Assembly (NCBI RefSeq): GCF_018294505.1
Contig: NC_057813.1
Span: 321,369,191-321,433,190 of the forward strand
Origin: Triticum aestivum
Lineage: Eukaryota > Streptophyta > Magnoliopsida > Poales > Poaceae
Reading direction: 5' to 3'
DNA length: 64,000 nt
The notes beneath the pieces were generated by a model. It did not search any database. It had not been told where the DNA came from and saw nothing but the letters and a program-made list of their open reading frames with translations. Positions 1 to 11,940 of this stretch are shown here, piece by piece. Numbering within the stretch: the stretch's first letter is position 1; every line of letters begins with the position of its first letter. A program made the translations under genes and the position numbers.

Positions 1-3000
1 CCGGAGGGTCTCATGGACCGTAAGCGTGAAGAATTTTGCAATTTCACCCAAGGCCGACTTTCTGTGGATGTCTATAGCAGGGAGTTTGGTAATCTTGCAC
101 GATATGCAACCGAGGAAGTTTCTACTGACGCCAAGAAGCAAGCAAGGTTCCGTAAGGGCCTTAGTCCTGAGCTTCGTCGCGACCTCTGTCTGCATGAGTG
201 CACATCTTTTTCGAAACTTGTCAACAAAGCCATCAGTGCTGAAACTGGTCAGACTGATTATGACGCAACACGCAAGCATGGACGTGATATGGGTTCCTCA
301 TCCGGTGCTGGTCCTCAGAAGCGCCGCGTGTGGGTACCCAATACCGCCCTGCCACCCAGGTTCACACCGAGGCCATCTTTCCAGGCGCCTCGCCCTGTTC
401 AACAGTCTGCACCAGCCAAGCCCTATGGGGGTCCATCTAATAATGCTCCTCCACGTACCAGTTCCGTGACTTGTTTCAAGTGTGGGGAATCTGGTCATTA
501 TATGCGTGAGTGTCCCCAGACCAACCCCAATCAATCTGCTAAAGCTGTTGGCCGTGGCAAGCCGACAGGAAAAGTGTTTCATGCTAAACCGGTCACCGCT
601 TCACGTGGCCATGTCAACTGTGTCTCTGCCGAAGAAGCTCAAGAGGATCCCAACGTCGTTCTCGGTACGCTTCTTGTTAATTGCCACCCGGCATCTGTTC
701 TTTTCGATACAGGAGCCTCTCATTCCTTTATATCTGAAAATTATGCTCGTTTGCATAACGTTGCATTCTGTGATCTGCCGTCCACTATGGAAATCTCTAC
801 CCCTGGGTCTAGATGGCAGACCTCTAGGGTAAGTTATGGAAATGAAATCCAAGTCGACAGACTTGTTTTTCTCGCATCTTTGATAGCCCTTAAATCTTCA
901 GATATTAATATCATTTTGGGTATGGACTGGATGTCAGCTCATCAAGCCAAAATTGATTGCTTCTCTAGGACCGTTCAACTCACCCATCCTTCGGGGAAGA
1001 TAGTCAATGTTTTGACCCGAATAGCCAAGCGGCAGTTATATTCTCTTAACGCCAGCCCTTTACCAGACCTTGAGGACGTTCCGGTAGTCCGTGACTTTCC
1101 GGATGTCTTTCCAGAGGAATTGCCAGGTGTTCCACCTGACAGGGATGTTGAGTTCGTAATAGACCTCATCCCCGGAACCGTTCCAATTGCTAGAAGGCCT
1201 TATAAGATGGCACCCCTAGAACTAGCCGAGCTTAAGAAACAACTCGATGAATCCTTGCAAAAGGGTTTCATCCGTCCCAGTTCATCTCCGTGGGCTTGCC
1301 CCGTCCTATTCGTTAAGAAGAAGGATGGTACGGACCGGATGGTTGTAGATTACCGACCTGTCAATTTGGTCACAATCAAGAACAAATACCCGCTTCCCAG
1401 GATCAACGATCTGTATGATCAGCTCGCTGGATCCTCGGTCTTCTCCAAGATGGATTTGAGGTTGGGCTACCATCAAATCAAAATCAGAAACGGGGACATT
1501 CCTAAAACGGCCTTTGTTACTCGTTATGGCCAATACGAGTACACCGTCATGTCCTTCGGTTTAACCAACGCTCCAGCCACCTTTTCTCGGTTAATGAACT
1601 CAATCTTCATGGAGTATTTGGATAAATTCGTCGTAGTTTATCTCGATGATATACTCATATACTCCAAGAACGAGGAAGAACATGCCGAACATCTAAGACT
1701 AGTGTTGCAGAAACTTCGAGAGCATCGCCTTTATGCCAAATTTTCTAAATGTGAATTCTGGTTGCCAGAAGTGACCTATCTGGGTCATGTAATATCTGGT
1801 AAAGGTATTGCGGTTAACCCTGAGCGAGTTCAAGCCGTCCTTGACTGGACTCCACCCGAATCGGTCAGGCAAGTTCGGAGTTTTCTAGGCTTAGCGAGCT
1901 ATTGCCGTCGCTTTGTCGAGAACTTCTCCAAAGTTGCTAAACCTCTAACCGAACTCCTCAAGAAAGATAAGAAGTTCGAATGGACTCCACAATGTGAGCA
2001 CAGTTTTCAGGAACTGAAAAGACGCCTGACTTCTGCTCCTGTGTTGGTACCACCAGACTTCTCCAAAGACTTTGTTATCTACTGCGACGCCTCGCGACAA
2101 GGATTAGGTTGCATTCTCATGCAAGATCGACACGTAATTGCTTACGCTTCACGGCAATTGCACCCACATGAGGAGAATTATCCTACTCATGATCTAGAAC
2201 TTGCAGCCGTAGTCTATGCACTTAAGACCTGGCGACATTACCTCCTCGGTAATCGTTGCGAAATATTCACTGATCACCAAAGTCTGAAGTACATTTTCAC
2301 CCAACCGGATTTGAATCTCAGACAAAGACGTTGGGTTGAATTGATCACTGACTTCGACCTAGGAATAACCTATACCCCAGGGAAAGCCAACGTCATGGCT
2401 GATGCGCTAAGTCGTAAATCTTATTGTAACAACCTGATGTTACAACAAAGTCAACCGCTTCTCCATGAGGAATTTCGGAAGCTTAACCTTCACATTGTAC
2501 CTCAAGGTTTTCTCTCCACCTTGGTGGCAAAACCTACCCTTACGGATCAAATTATCAAAGCACAGAAGGTAGATCCGGGAATCTCCCGCATCAAGAGGAA
2601 CATTCAGAAAGGAGTTGCAAATTGTTTCTCCGTTAATGATCAAGGAGTCGTATACTTCGGGGATCGACTAGTGGTTCCCAAGGTGCGCAACCTGAGGCGA
2701 TTGATCCTTAAGGAAGCTCATGAATCTCCTCTCACCATTCATCCCGGTAGTACTAAAATGTATCAGGACCTACGCCAGAGGTTCTGGTGGACTAGGATGA
2801 AGAGAGAAATTGCTCAATATATTGCCAATTGCGACGTCTATCGTCGTGTAAAAGCAGAGCATCAACGGCCTGCTGGCACCCTTCAACCCTTAGCTATTCC
2901 TGAATGGAAATGGGATAAGATTGGTATGGATTTCATTACCGGTTTTCCCCGGACCAAAAGAGGGAATAATGCTATTTTCGTCGTGGTCGATCGTCTTTCC

Positions 3001-4026
3001 AAGGTAGCTCATTTCTTACCTGTTCGTGAGAGTATAACCGCTAGTCAACTGGCAGACTTATACATCTCCCGGATAGTGTCCCTCCATGGTGTTCCTTTGG
3101 AAATCAATTCGGATCGAGGAAGTCTTTTCACCTCTCGATTTTGGGAAAGTTTCCAAAACGCTATGGGAACTCGTCTCTTCTTTAGCACCGCTTTCCACCC
3201 TCAGTCAAGTGGTCAAGTGGAACGCGTCAACCAAATTCTAGAAGACATGCTTCGAGCCTCTGTTATCTCTTTCGGAATGGACTGGGAGAAGTGCCTTCCA
3301 TTTGCCGAATTCGCTTACAACAACAGCTATCAATCTAGCTTGGGTAAAGCCCCTTTTGAAGTTCTCTATGGACGACGATGTCGAACACCCCTTAACTGGT
3401 CAGAGACCGGGGAAAGACAATTCTTTGGCCCGGATATGATTCAGGAAGCAGAAGAACAAGTTCGTATCGTTCGTGAAAAGTTGAAAACAGCCCAATCCCG
3501 TCAAAAGAGTCAATATGACCGAAAACATAAGGCTATGACTTTCGAGGTTGACGAGAAGGCTTATCTTTGGGTCACCCCTCTGAAGGGAACCCATCGCTTC
3601 GGTATCAAAGGCAAATTGGCTCCTCGTTACATTGGACCTTTTCGCATTCTTGCCAAACGAGGAGAAGTTGCCTACCAATTGGAACAACCTCCGCACCTCT
3701 CCAGAGTTCACGATGTCTTCCACGTTTCTCAACTCAGGCGTTGCTTCTCGGATCCTATCCGTGAAGTGGACCACGAAACGCTTGATCTCCAAGATAATCT
3801 TACATATCGAGAGTACCCCATTCGTATCCTCGATCAAGCCGAACGTACCACGCGACGTCATAATATCAAGTTTCTCAAGGTTCAATGGTCGCATCATTCT
3901 GAAGATGAAGCAACTTGGGAAAGGGAGGATCGTCTTCGACTTGAATATCCTGCCTTCTTCTCGGAGGAACCCAAATCTCGGGACGAGATTCTTTTGAGTG
4001 GGGGTGAGTTGTCACACCCTAGCTAG
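1..4026 (+). CDS. Gag-pol polyprotein of element A (5'-incomplete, frame open)
   Basis: The frame is open from base 1 to the stop at 4024-4026. The ATG at 13 is internal to gag, so the true start is upstream. Counting from that ATG: gag C-terminal part (1-75); CCHC zinc knuckle at about 154-167; aspartic protease with FDTGAS near 231; RT with YLDD at 543-546; RNase H near 690; integrase H2C2 finger about 895-945; DDE core with D near 973, D near 1034 and E near 1069; chromodomain-like tail about 1255-1325 ending in an ATWE block. The product would assemble virus-like particles, copy element RNA and insert the DNA, with the chromodomain steering it to marked chromatin. One flaw is visible: the second finger cysteine is Tyr (TAT at 2839-2841, CDVY where element I has CDVC). 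The last five codons and the stop lie inside the 3' LTR. No stop or frameshift is seen, so this is the best-preserved pol in the window. Confidence 0.93.
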   Translation, partial: PEGLMDRKREEFCNFTQGRLSVDVYSREFGNLARYATEEVSTDAKKQARFRKGLSPELRRDLCLHECTSFSKLVNKAISAETGQTDYDATRKHGRDMGSSSGAGPQKRRVWVPNTALPPRFTPRPSFQAPRPVQQSAPAKPYGGPSNNAPPRTSSVTCFKCGESGHYMRECPQTNPNQSAKAVGRGKPTGKVFHAKPVTASRGHVNCVSAEEAQEDPNVVLGTLLVNCHPASVLFDTGASHSFISENYARLHNVAFCDLPSTMEISTPGSRWQTSRVSYGNEIQVDRLVFLASLIALKSSDINIILGMDWMSAHQAKIDCFSRTVQLTHPSGKIVNVLTRIAKRQLYSLNASPLPDLEDVPVVRDFPDVFPEELPGVPPDRDVEFVIDLIPGTVPIARRPYKMAPLELAELKKQLDESLQKGFIRPSSSPWACPVLFVKKKDGTDRMVVDYRPVNLVTIKNKYPLPRINDLYDQLAGSSVFSKMDLRLGYHQIKIRNGDIPKTAFVTRYGQYEYTVMSFGLTNAPATFSRLMNSIFMEYLDKFVVVYLDDILIYSKNEEEHAEHLRLVLQKLREHRLYAKFSKCEFWLPEVTYLGHVISGKGIAVNPERVQAVLDWTPPESVRQVRSFLGLASYCRRFVENFSKVAKPLTELLKKDKKFEWTPQCEHSFQELKRRLTSAPVLVPPDFSKDFVIYCDASRQGLGCILMQDRHVIAYASRQLHPHEENYPTHDLELAAVVYALKTWRHYLLGNRCEIFTDHQSLKYIFTQPDLNLRQRRWVELITDFDLGITYTPGKANVMADALSRKSYCNNLMLQQSQPLLHEEFRKLNLHIVPQGFLSTLVAKPTLTDQIIKAQKVDPGISRIKRNIQKGVANCFSVNDQGVVYFGDRLVVPKVRNLRRLILKEAHESPLTIHPGSTKMYQDLRQRFWWTRMKREIAQYIANCDVYRRVKAEHQRPAGTLQPLAIPEWKWDKIGMDFITGFPRTKRGNNAIFVVVDRLSKVAHFLPVRESITASQLADLYISRIVSLHGVPLEINSDRGSLFTSRFWESFQNAMGTRLFFSTAFHPQSSGQVERVNQILEDMLRASVISFGMDWEKCLPFAEFAYNNSYQSSLGKAPFEVLYGRRCRTPLNWSETGERQFFGPDMIQEAEEQVRIVREKLKTAQSRQKSQYDRKHKAMTFEVDEKAYLWVTPLKGTHRFGIKGKLAPRYIGPFRILAKRGEVAYQLEQPPHLSRVHDVFHVSQLRRCFSDPIREVDHETLDLQDNLTYREYPIRILDQAERTTRRHNIKFLKVQWSHHSEDEATWEREDRLRLEYPAFFSEEPKSRDEILLSGGELSHPS
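3995..4009 (+). other. Polypurine tract of element A
   Basis: A G-rich run (GAGTGGGGGTGAGT) directly before the TG of the LTR, placed where plus-strand DNA synthesis is primed. It overlaps the end of the pol frame. Confidence 0.75.
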
Positions 4027-7000
4027 TCATGCATTAGAGTGTTGCATCATGTTTACTTTTTCACCAGAAACTTGAAATGGGGATGACAGAACCCCCAGTC
4101 CCCTCTGAAACCAACTAGGGTTACTAAAATAAATTTTCAATGAACCTGAAATGCCCTTCTAAAATGCCCATCATTTTAGCCTTGGTTCAGAACCTCTGAC
4201 AAAAGTGGTGCACATTTTTCTAGGCCATCATAGGGTCTTTGAATTAAATCATAGATATTTGAATTTGGGCATTTGAAATAATATAAAATATTTAAATGCT
4301 CAAATATCTCCAAACTGAAATGTTTCATGTTGGAAATATTCCAACTATGGACCAGGAGTAGTTTGGTGATTTTTGGAGTTGCCTAGGTATTTTATTTAAC
4401 TCAACAAAGTTGCAGAATTATTAAATAAAACAGAAAATAGAAAAAAAAAGGGAAAACCCTACCTGACGCCACCGCAGCCCACTAGCCAGCCCACCTGCCG
4501 GCCCAGCCCAGCACCGCTCCAGCGAGCTGCTTCGGCCAGGCAGGCAGGCAGGTGCCCGACGGCGACCGCGGCGTGCGCCACGCACCTGCTCGCCGCCTCG
4601 CCGCTCCCCTCGCCAGGTGACGACGTGGATCGTCCTCCCTCTCTCCCCCGAACCCCCCAGACACCCCCTCTCCTCTCCAGCTCCTCCCCCTCGCACGCCC
4701 CAGCCATGGCCGACGCCACCATCGCCGCACCACCGTCGTAGCCGTGCTCCCCGTCGTCTCCACGCCGTCTCACCGTGTCCAGGAGCTTCGCCGCTGTCCA
4801 CTTCATCGAGCAGCCGAGCCCCGAGCGCTCGCAACGCCCGAGACCACCGCACCGACCTCGCCCGAGCTCACCGTCGCCGGAGATCCCCTTCAACGCCGAC
4901 GTCGCTCCGGTCCATCTCCGACCGCACCAAGGACTCCGTCGCACTCACTGTGAGCTCAGCCATCTTCCCCTCCCTTCCGTTCTTGCTCCTGAGCCGTGTA
5001 GCAACCTCCCGGAGCTCAACCGCACCCACCGCCGTGGACCTCGTCGCCGACGTGCTCCCGGTCATCCTCCGGCCACAAGATGGTGTCCATCTTGCTCACC
5101 GCGTTCCACAGCACCTAGCTAGCCACTCCACGAGCCTCACCGAACCCCCTAGCACCAAGTTCACCTCCGACCGAACCTCGGTGGCCGCCAAAGTCGTCGC
5201 CGGCGTCGACTCCGGCCACCCCGACCCCAACAGACTCCGCCAAGAGCCGCGGGTCGTCCTCAGCTTCACTCCGGTGGTCGCCACGTTCCATTTGGTGGCC
5301 GAAACGACCAAAACCACTATCGCCGCCGCACTGTTGGTCGCCGCCGGCCAGAACTCCGGCGAGCTGACGTGGCCTAGTTGATTAACCACTAATCCATCAC
5401 CTACTGACGCTGACAAGTGGGCCCCAGGGGTTAGTCAAAGCTAACCAGCCCGGGGTCAACGCGGGATTAGCACCTGGTCACTGACGTGTGGACCCCACAC
5501 GTCAGGTTTGACCCGAGCCAGCCCTGTTGACCTGCTGATGTCACTGTGACGTCAGGCTGACGCAGTAAATGATATTTCTGGATTTAAATTTAATCAGGAA
5601 ATTCCAGAATATTAATTAAACTTCAAAAATTCATAACTTTTATTCTGTAACTCCAAATTGGACAAATTATATATGAAAAATGATCAGAAAAATCCAATCT
5701 ATCCATCTGTACTATTTTCATGCATGATCAAACAAGTTAAATTGATGTTTTAAACAGAACAAGAAAAGGCACTTTAAAAGGCCATATTTGAATTTGGAAT
5801 TTGAATCTTTGATTCAAATTTGCTCAAACACTTCTGGCTTTAGTTGCATTAGCCCAACACACTCATATTGCCATGTTTCATGCATGCATCATATTGTTGC
5901 ACATTGTTTGGTGATGCCTGTGTATCGTTATCCTTTGCGACAGGATCTGTCCCCAAGGAGTACCGTGACTACCCTAACGAAGAACCGTATCCGTGCAACG
6001 AACCATCAGGCAAGCAACCAATCATTTGATCATATCGATACAATCCCATGTTCTCGCTCCTGCTCTCTTTTACTGCATTAAGACAACGCGATTCAAACTG
6101 CTGTGTGCTACGGTAGTTGAACCCATTTCCTCTGCATGACCTGTCATTGCCACAGTAACTAGATGAAACCCACTAGCATGTGTAGGAGTTGATTGAGCCA
6201 TATGTATGTGTTGTTCCTACCTTGCTATGCCTGCTATGCTTAGAGTCGTGTCAGGTCTGGTTCATCTGGGTGATGGGCTAGAGTGAAATGATTATGTCGG
6301 TAATGAGAGTGGTGTGGTGAACACGATTTGGTAAAGGTATCGATGAGAGGCCATGTAGGAGTACATGGTGGGTTGTTTCATTGAAGCCGACCTTAAGCAC
6401 TGAGATCTGTATGTGTGATTTAAGATACAGCTACTACCATGCATTGGGCCCTGAAATATGACCCCGCTCGACTTCTTATTCACCCTAGCTCTCCGTCCAG
6501 GAGTTGCAAGTAGTTTCTGGTGTTTGTAGCTACTGGAGGCCGTGGACAGCGCTGACCGTAGGGGTGGGCTGTGATGCGGTAGGTACGTGGCCGGGTGTAC
6601 CGAATACCCGTTAGGTATCTCGGGAACCCTGTTCACATCGTTCGGGGCCGTATGGGAAACCTCGGCCGGACTCCCTGCGGATGGAACCTGAATAGGCGAT
6701 AAACCTGGACTAGAGGCTTAAGTGTTTAGGTAGGTCGTGGTCTACACCCACGTCGGCTTTCGCTTGAAGTCTGCCGAGCACATGTCGTGTGCAGACGCTA
6801 AGTGGTGGAAACATGTATGAAGAAGTACACCCCTGCAGGGTTATCATAATCTATTCGAATAGCCGCGTCCGCGGTAAAGGACTACTTGGTTGCCTATACA
6901 GTTCATAGACAAGTAAATGGAAACTGCTAAAAACCTCAAGATAAGTGTGAGTGCCGAGGATGGCTCCTCCGTAGGAAGACGGAGGTGGATCCTCGGTAGT

Positions 7001-8031
7001 GTATTGAAGTGGTGAGTAGTGGACTCGTGTGCGCAAAACCATTTCAAGTTGAAGTATCGTAGGATAGTCTAGCCAAGAGTCAAAGCTGGCTTGCTGCAAT
7101 AACTCCACCAACCCTTCTTGATAATATGCATGTATGTAGGATCTGATGTAAGTCTTGCTGAGTACCTTTGTACTCATGTTGCTATAATTTACATTTTACA
7201 GAAGACGCTGCAACCCCTTCTGATGGGTTCTATGTAGACGTTGACATCAACGAGTAGGCTAAAGACCCAGGTGGTGACCCTGAGCTTGTGAAGGACCACG
7301 TAGTATAGCTAGGCTTTCCAAGCCTCTTTTATTTTACTAGTTGTCTGTACTCAGACAATGTACTTCCGCTGCTGGTTTGTATGACTGTATGACTTGTATG
7401 TTGGGTCGTGAGACCCGTACCTTTGTGTATGTTATGTATGGCTCACTGAGCCTTAAATAAAGTACTTGTGTCGTAGAGTCATGTTGTGATGCTTCGTTGT
7501 ATTTGCACATATCGAGCATATTGTGTGTATGATTGAAATGCTTGGTATGTGTGGGATCTGACTATCTAGTTGTTTATCTTTAGTAGCCTCTCTTACCGGG
7601 AAATGTCTCCTAGTGTTACCGCTGAGCCATGGTAGCTTGCTACTGCTCTGGAACACTTAGGCTGGCCGGCATGTGTCCTTCTTCGTTCCTGTGTCTGTCC
7701 CTTCGGGGAAATGTCACGCTTTGAGTACCGGAGTCCTGCTAGCCCAGTGCTACAGCCCGGACCCACTTGCTGATGACCGACACGTTCGAAGCTGGGTCAT
7801 GGATGCCTGTCCCTGTAAGTTTGTGCCACTTTGGGTTTACGACTAGTCATGTCAGCCCGGGCTCTTTATCATATGGATGCTAGCGACACTATCATATACG
7901 TGAGCCAAAAGGCGCAAACGGTCCCGGGAAAAGGGTAAGACGACACCCGTGGGGATACCGTGCGTGAGGCCGCAAAGTGATATGAGGTGTTACCAGCTAG
8001 ATCGATGTGACATCGAGTCGGGGTCCTGACA
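4010..8031 (+). repeat. 3' LTR of element A, about 4.0 kb
   Basis: It starts TGTCACACCC after the purine tract and ends TCCTGACA. Bases 4010-4440 are AT-rich. About 4460-5560 is strongly GC- and CpG-rich, which opens long frames on both strands without protein-like composition. The rest is mixed. A motif near 6845-6890 (TCGAATAGCCGCGTCCGCGG) resembles one near 9083-9105 in C (ATCGATAGCCGAGTCCACGG), so A and C look like relatives. AATAAA-type signals occur near 7455. The partner LTR is outside the window, so age cannot be estimated. Confidence 0.85.
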
Positions 8032-9227
8032 ATTGTGTTCTTTGTCCAAAAATCTAGCAGCTCACCAAAGTTGGGATTTCTCCCTGTTGTCTAGATTTTC
8101 TGGTGAATTTCAGAAGGTTTCTTGATGATTTCTTTTTGTGTTTTTATTTATTTTCAGAAGACAAGGCTTGTCTTGAGGATCACCAGGAGGTTTGTGAACC
8201 TCATCTTCACTAAGGCAAGCCACATCAACATTTTCATACTGCCATTTCAATATATGTGATTTTCTACTTGAACAAATGATTAACCATGCATTTAAATTAT
8301 TAATATGTTAATTATATTATGTTAGATGCTTGTTAAAGTAAATATGCTTGACAGAACTTAGTTGGTAAACTAACAATGATTTACTTATGGTGTGATGAAA
8401 GATAATATGGTTATGGATATAAATAATTAGTGAGATTATTTTCTTGCATGAGTAAAAATGATAAATTTGCTAGAAAAGATTCTGGTTGAAGTAAGGTTTG
8501 ATCTTAACCAGAGAAGTATCATGAGTTGTGGATGCTCAGTGTGAGCATAGTTAACTCAGTCATTTCCGTTGATATGTGATGCATATGTTGGTGATGCATG
8601 TCATGGCATTATGACACCGGTTATTTTCACTTTAAGTTGAACCTGTTAATAACTCAACTTGAATATGTTGTTGACCGTCATGGTGCTGCTGAATCGAGTC
8701 CTTCCCAGTGCAACCACATTTGCCGATATGGGACGACATTTATTCGTTTCATCGTCATGCCTCTGGTCAGTGCCTCCATCTAGGGAAGGTTATGGGCATG
8801 TTGTACCCTGGCCCGGTAAGCAGGCATAACCTTGTGAGCCTGTTGTTAAGTTTTTTATATCGGGTCCCCGTGTGGGATCGTGGCCACGATGGTGGTCGTT
8901 GTGTCTTTGGTAGACATGGGGTCACCCAGGACTAGCCCGATGGGGAGTGAGTCAGAGTGACCAGGAGAGTGTCATGGCAATGGAGGGGTTTCGTCGGAAT
9001 GCCGTTGGTCCACCCGAATGGGAGTCCGAGGCCATGGTTCTGTGGTGTGGGTCTAGTGCGCTACCTCTGCAGAGTGTATTAATCTATCGATAGCCGAGTC
9101 CACGGTTAAGGACACGCTCGAAAGTAGGTCACACCATGGGTCAACATTTAATGAATTTTGCACACTAATTATGAAGTTTGCATTGTGTTGGTGGCGGGAA
9201 GGCCATCGCGTTGAATTGGACCAGATG

Positions 9228-9393
9228 TTGGTCGTGGTTGTGATCGCCGTAAGGATCACGGGCCAAATATTGGTCGTGGTTGTGATCGCCGTAACAATCA
9301 CGGGCCAAATACTGGTCGTTGTTGTGATCGCCGTAAGGATCACTGGCCAAATATTGGTCGTGGTTGTGATCGCCGTAAGGATCACAAGATGTC
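9228..9393. repeat. 42-bp minisatellite, about four copies
   Basis: Copies start at 9228, 9270, 9312 and 9354, the last slightly short. Each begins TTGGTCGT and contains GTGATC and GATCAC about eight bases apart, giving a 6-bp inverted pair in each unit. Units differ by only a few substitutions. The repeat makes spurious repetitive frames on both strands. It lies inside LTR C. Confidence 0.9.
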
Positions 9394-9467
9394 TTTGGGT
9401 TGGCGTGTTTGTGATCCAGGAATGATCACAGTTGGTAAGCCAGTCCGAGGGACGATTATCACAAGAG

Positions 9468-9472
9468 CATGG
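9468..9472. repeat. Target-site duplication of element B, left copy
   Basis: CATGG directly before the TG of B's 5' LTR. The same five bases follow its 3' LTR at 30134-30138, a perfect match. Confidence 0.9.
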
Positions 9473-9625
9473 TGAGTTAGTCATGGATTAAGGGGTCCTC
9501 GGACAACCGGACTATATAATTTGGCCGGACTGTTGGACTATGAAGATACAAGACCGAATACTTCGTCCCATGTCTGGATGGGACTCTCATTTGCGTGGAA
9601 GGCAAGCTAGGCAATTCGGATATGT
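9473..9625 (+). repeat. Element B 5' LTR, first part
   Basis: Matches the first 153 bp of the 3' LTR at 29663 with about 17 mismatches. It breaks off after TTCGGATATGT, where the Sabrina-type remnant begins. Confidence 0.9.
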
Positions 9626-11435
9626 TGATTAGTATGCTTGAAGTGTTACTATTTCTTATGTCAATATGAACTTTTATTTAGAATCATTTGGATCCGAACA
9701 TTCATGCCACAATAAAGAAAATTACATTGAGAATTATGCTAGGTAGCATTCCACACCAAAAATTCTGTTTTTATCATTTACCTACTCGAGGACGAGCAAG
9801 AATTAAGCTTGGGGATGCTTGATACGTCTCCAATGTATCTATAATTTTTGATTGTTCCATGCTATTATATTACCCCTTTTGGATGTTTATGAGCTTTATT
9901 TTACACATTTATATCATTTTTGGGACTAACCTACTAACCGGAGGCCCAGCCCGTATTGCTATTTTATTGCATGTTTCAGTATTTCGAAGAAAAGGAATAT
10001 CAAACGGAGTCCAAATGGAATGAAACCTTTGGGAGCGTAATTTTTGGAAAGGATATGATCCGGGAGACTTGGAGTTCAAGCCAAGGAAGGTTCGACGACG
10101 CCAGGAGATAGGAGGGTGCGCCCCCGTGTCTGGTGGGCCCCTTGAGGCTCCCCCGACCGACTTCTTTCGCCAATATATTCCCATATAACCTAAAACCATC
10201 GAATACGAAGATAGATCGGGAGTTCCGCCACCGCAAGCCTCTGTAGCCACCAAAAACCTCTCGGGAGCCCGTTCCGGCACCCTGCCGGAGGGCAGATCCC
10301 TCACCGGTGGCCATCTTCATCATCCGGCGCTCTCCATGACAAGGAGGGAGTAGTTCAACCTCGGGCTCAGGGTATGTACCAGTAGCTATGTGTTTGATCT
10401 CTCTCTCTCTCTCGTGTTCTCTCTATGGCACGATCTTGATGTATCGCGAGCTTTGCTATTATAGTTGGATCTTATGATGTTTCTCCCCCTCTACTCTCTT
10501 GTGATGAATTGAGTTTTCCCTTTGAAGTTATCTTGTCGGATTGAGTCTTTAAGGATTTGAGAACACTTGGTGTATGTCTTGCCGTGCTTATCCGTGGTGA
10601 CAATGGGATATCCACGTGATCCACTTGATGTATGTTTTGGTGATAAACATGCGGGTTCCGCCCATGAACCTATGCATAGGGGTTGGCACACGTTTTCATC
10701 TTGACTCTTTGGTAGAAACTTTGGGGCACTCTTTGAAGTACTTTGTGTTGGTTGAATAGATGAATCTGAGATTGTGTGATGCATATCATATAGTCATGCC
10801 CACGGATACTTGAGGTGACAATGGAGTATCTAGGTGACATTAGGGTTTTGGTTGATTTGTGTCTTAAGGTGTTATTCTAGTACGAACTCTTGAATAGATT
10901 GATCCGGAAGAATAACTTTGAGGTGGTTTCGTACCCTACCATAATCTCTTCGTTTGTTCTCCACTATTAGTGGCTTTGGAGTGACTCTTTGTTGCATGTT
11001 GAGGGATTGTTATATGATCTATCTATGTTATTATTGTTGAGAGAACTTGCACTAGTGAAAGCATGAACCCTATGCCTTGTTTCCAATCATTGCAATACCG
11101 TTTACGCTCACTTTTATCATTAGTTACCTTGCTGTTTTTATAATTTCAGATTACAAAAACCTATATCTACCATCCATATTGCATTGTATCACCATCTCTT
11201 CGCTGAACTAATGCACCTATACAATTTACCATTGTATTGGGTGTGTTGGGGACACAAGAGACTCTTTGTTATTTGGTTGCAGGGTTGTTTGAGAGAGACC
11301 ATCTTCATCCTACGCCTCCCATGGATTGATAGACCTTAGGTCATCCACTTGAGGGAAATTTGCTACTGTCCTCCAAACCTGTGCACTTGCAGGCCCAACA
11401 ACGTCTACAAGAAGAACGTTGTGTAGTAGACATCA
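9626..11435 (+). mobile_element. Athila/Sabrina-type gypsy remnant (3' internal end plus 3' LTR)
   Basis: Bases 9626-9819 are the end of an internal region. They contain a block typical of Athila-lineage elements (CTACTCGAGGACGAGCAAG) and a purine tract (AAGCTTGGGGATGCT). An LTR follows. The 5' LTR and the rest of the internal region are gone, and so is about 104 bp of the host LTR, so the left side was lost by a deletion rather than by clean insertion. No coding sequence remains. Confidence 0.85.
9820..11435 (+). repeat. 3' LTR of the Sabrina-type remnant
   Basis: It starts TGATACGTCTCCAATGTATC and ends GTAGTAGACATCA, giving TGAT/ATCA terminal symmetry over 1,616 bp. A short CT microsatellite lies at about 10398-10413. 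Frames inside it are short and show no domain. Confidence 0.85.
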
Positions 11436-11650
11436 TCTAGCTTCTAGGGTTTAGCCTCTAAGATCTCGTGGTAGATCAACTCTTGTAATACTCATATCAT
11501 CAAGATCAATCAAGCAGGAAGTAGGGTATTACCTCCATCGAGAGGGCCTGAACCTGGGTAAACATCATGTTCCCTGTCTCCTGTTACCCTTAGCCTAAGA
11601 CGCATAGTTCGGGACCCCCTGCCCGAGATCCACCGGTTTTGACACCGACA
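11436..11650 (+). repeat. Element B 5' LTR, second part
   Basis: Matches the last part of the 3' LTR from CTAGCTTCTAGGG to GACACCGACA, with about 15 mismatches in 214 bp. The TGGGTGCTTTCATTGGGAGT stretch that follows is the likely primer-binding region; I could not assign the tRNA. Confidence 0.88.
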
Positions 11651-11697
11651 TGGGTGCTTTCATTGGGAGTTCCACTGTGTCGTCGCGGTAAGGCTTG

Positions 11698-11940
11698 ATG
11701 GCTCCTTCAATCATCTACGATGACATGGTCTAGGGGGAGGTTTTCCTTCCCGGAGAGATCTTCATATTCGGCGGCTTCGTATTGCGGGCCAACTCGCTTT
11801 ACCATCTGGAGCAGATCGATAGCTACGCCCCTGGCCATCAGGTCAGGTTTGGAAGCTTGAACTATACTGCTGACATCCACGGAGACTTGATCTTCGACGG
11901 ATTCGAGCCCATGTCAGGTGCGCCAAACGGTCACAACAGG
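11698..11940 (+). pseudogene. Element B gag, N-terminal fragment before the B2 insertion
   Basis: The ATG at 11698 follows B's LTR and primer site. An in-frame TAG comes after eleven codons, then the frame stays open (FLPGEIFIFGGFVLRANS) up to 11940, where B2 has inserted. The frame resumes at about 21913. The N-terminal part of gag in this lineage is poorly conserved, so the call rests on position and on continuity across B2. Confidence 0.7.
11936..11940. repeat. Target-site duplication of element B2, left copy
   Basis: ACAGG directly before the TG of B2. ACGGG follows the 3' LTR at 21908-21912, four of five bases identical. The single transition fits decay since insertion. Confidence 0.8.

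Larger units (their letters stand above)
1..8031 (+). mobile_element. Element A: Tekay-type Ty3/gypsy chromovirus, 3' part
   Basis: The visible part runs from the middle of gag to the end of the 3' LTR. The 5' LTR and the gag start lie left of the window. Domain order is gag, CCHC knuckle, protease, RT, RNase H, integrase and a C-terminal chromodomain-like segment, the chromovirus order. A purine-rich tract (about 3995-4009) precedes an LTR that starts TGTCACACCC and ends TCCTGACA. Because the left flank is missing, no target duplication can be checked. It most likely lies inside the C sequence that follows it. Confidence 0.9.
8032..9472 (+). repeat. Element C, LTR left piece
   Basis: Non-coding sequence that continues at 30139 once element B and one copy of its target duplication are removed. 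It resembles the internal layout of LTR A (the ATAGCCG-GTCC-CGG motif, here near 9083-9105). Its own 5' boundary is not visible: either A inserted into it or it is truncated at 8032. It contains the 42-bp minisatellite at 9228-9393. Whether C is a solo LTR or one end of a larger element cannot be decided here. Confidence 0.65.

Noticed and set aside
4617..5381. 254-codon open frame in the GC-rich part of LTR A
   Set aside because: It begins with GTG rather than ATG, is Pro/Arg/Ser-rich low complexity, and other frames are equally open. This is expected from CpG-rich sequence, so it is not called a gene.
9053..9484. Repetitive frames on both strands around the 42-bp minisatellite
   Set aside because: A repeat whose period is a multiple of three stays open in several frames; there is no other sign of coding.
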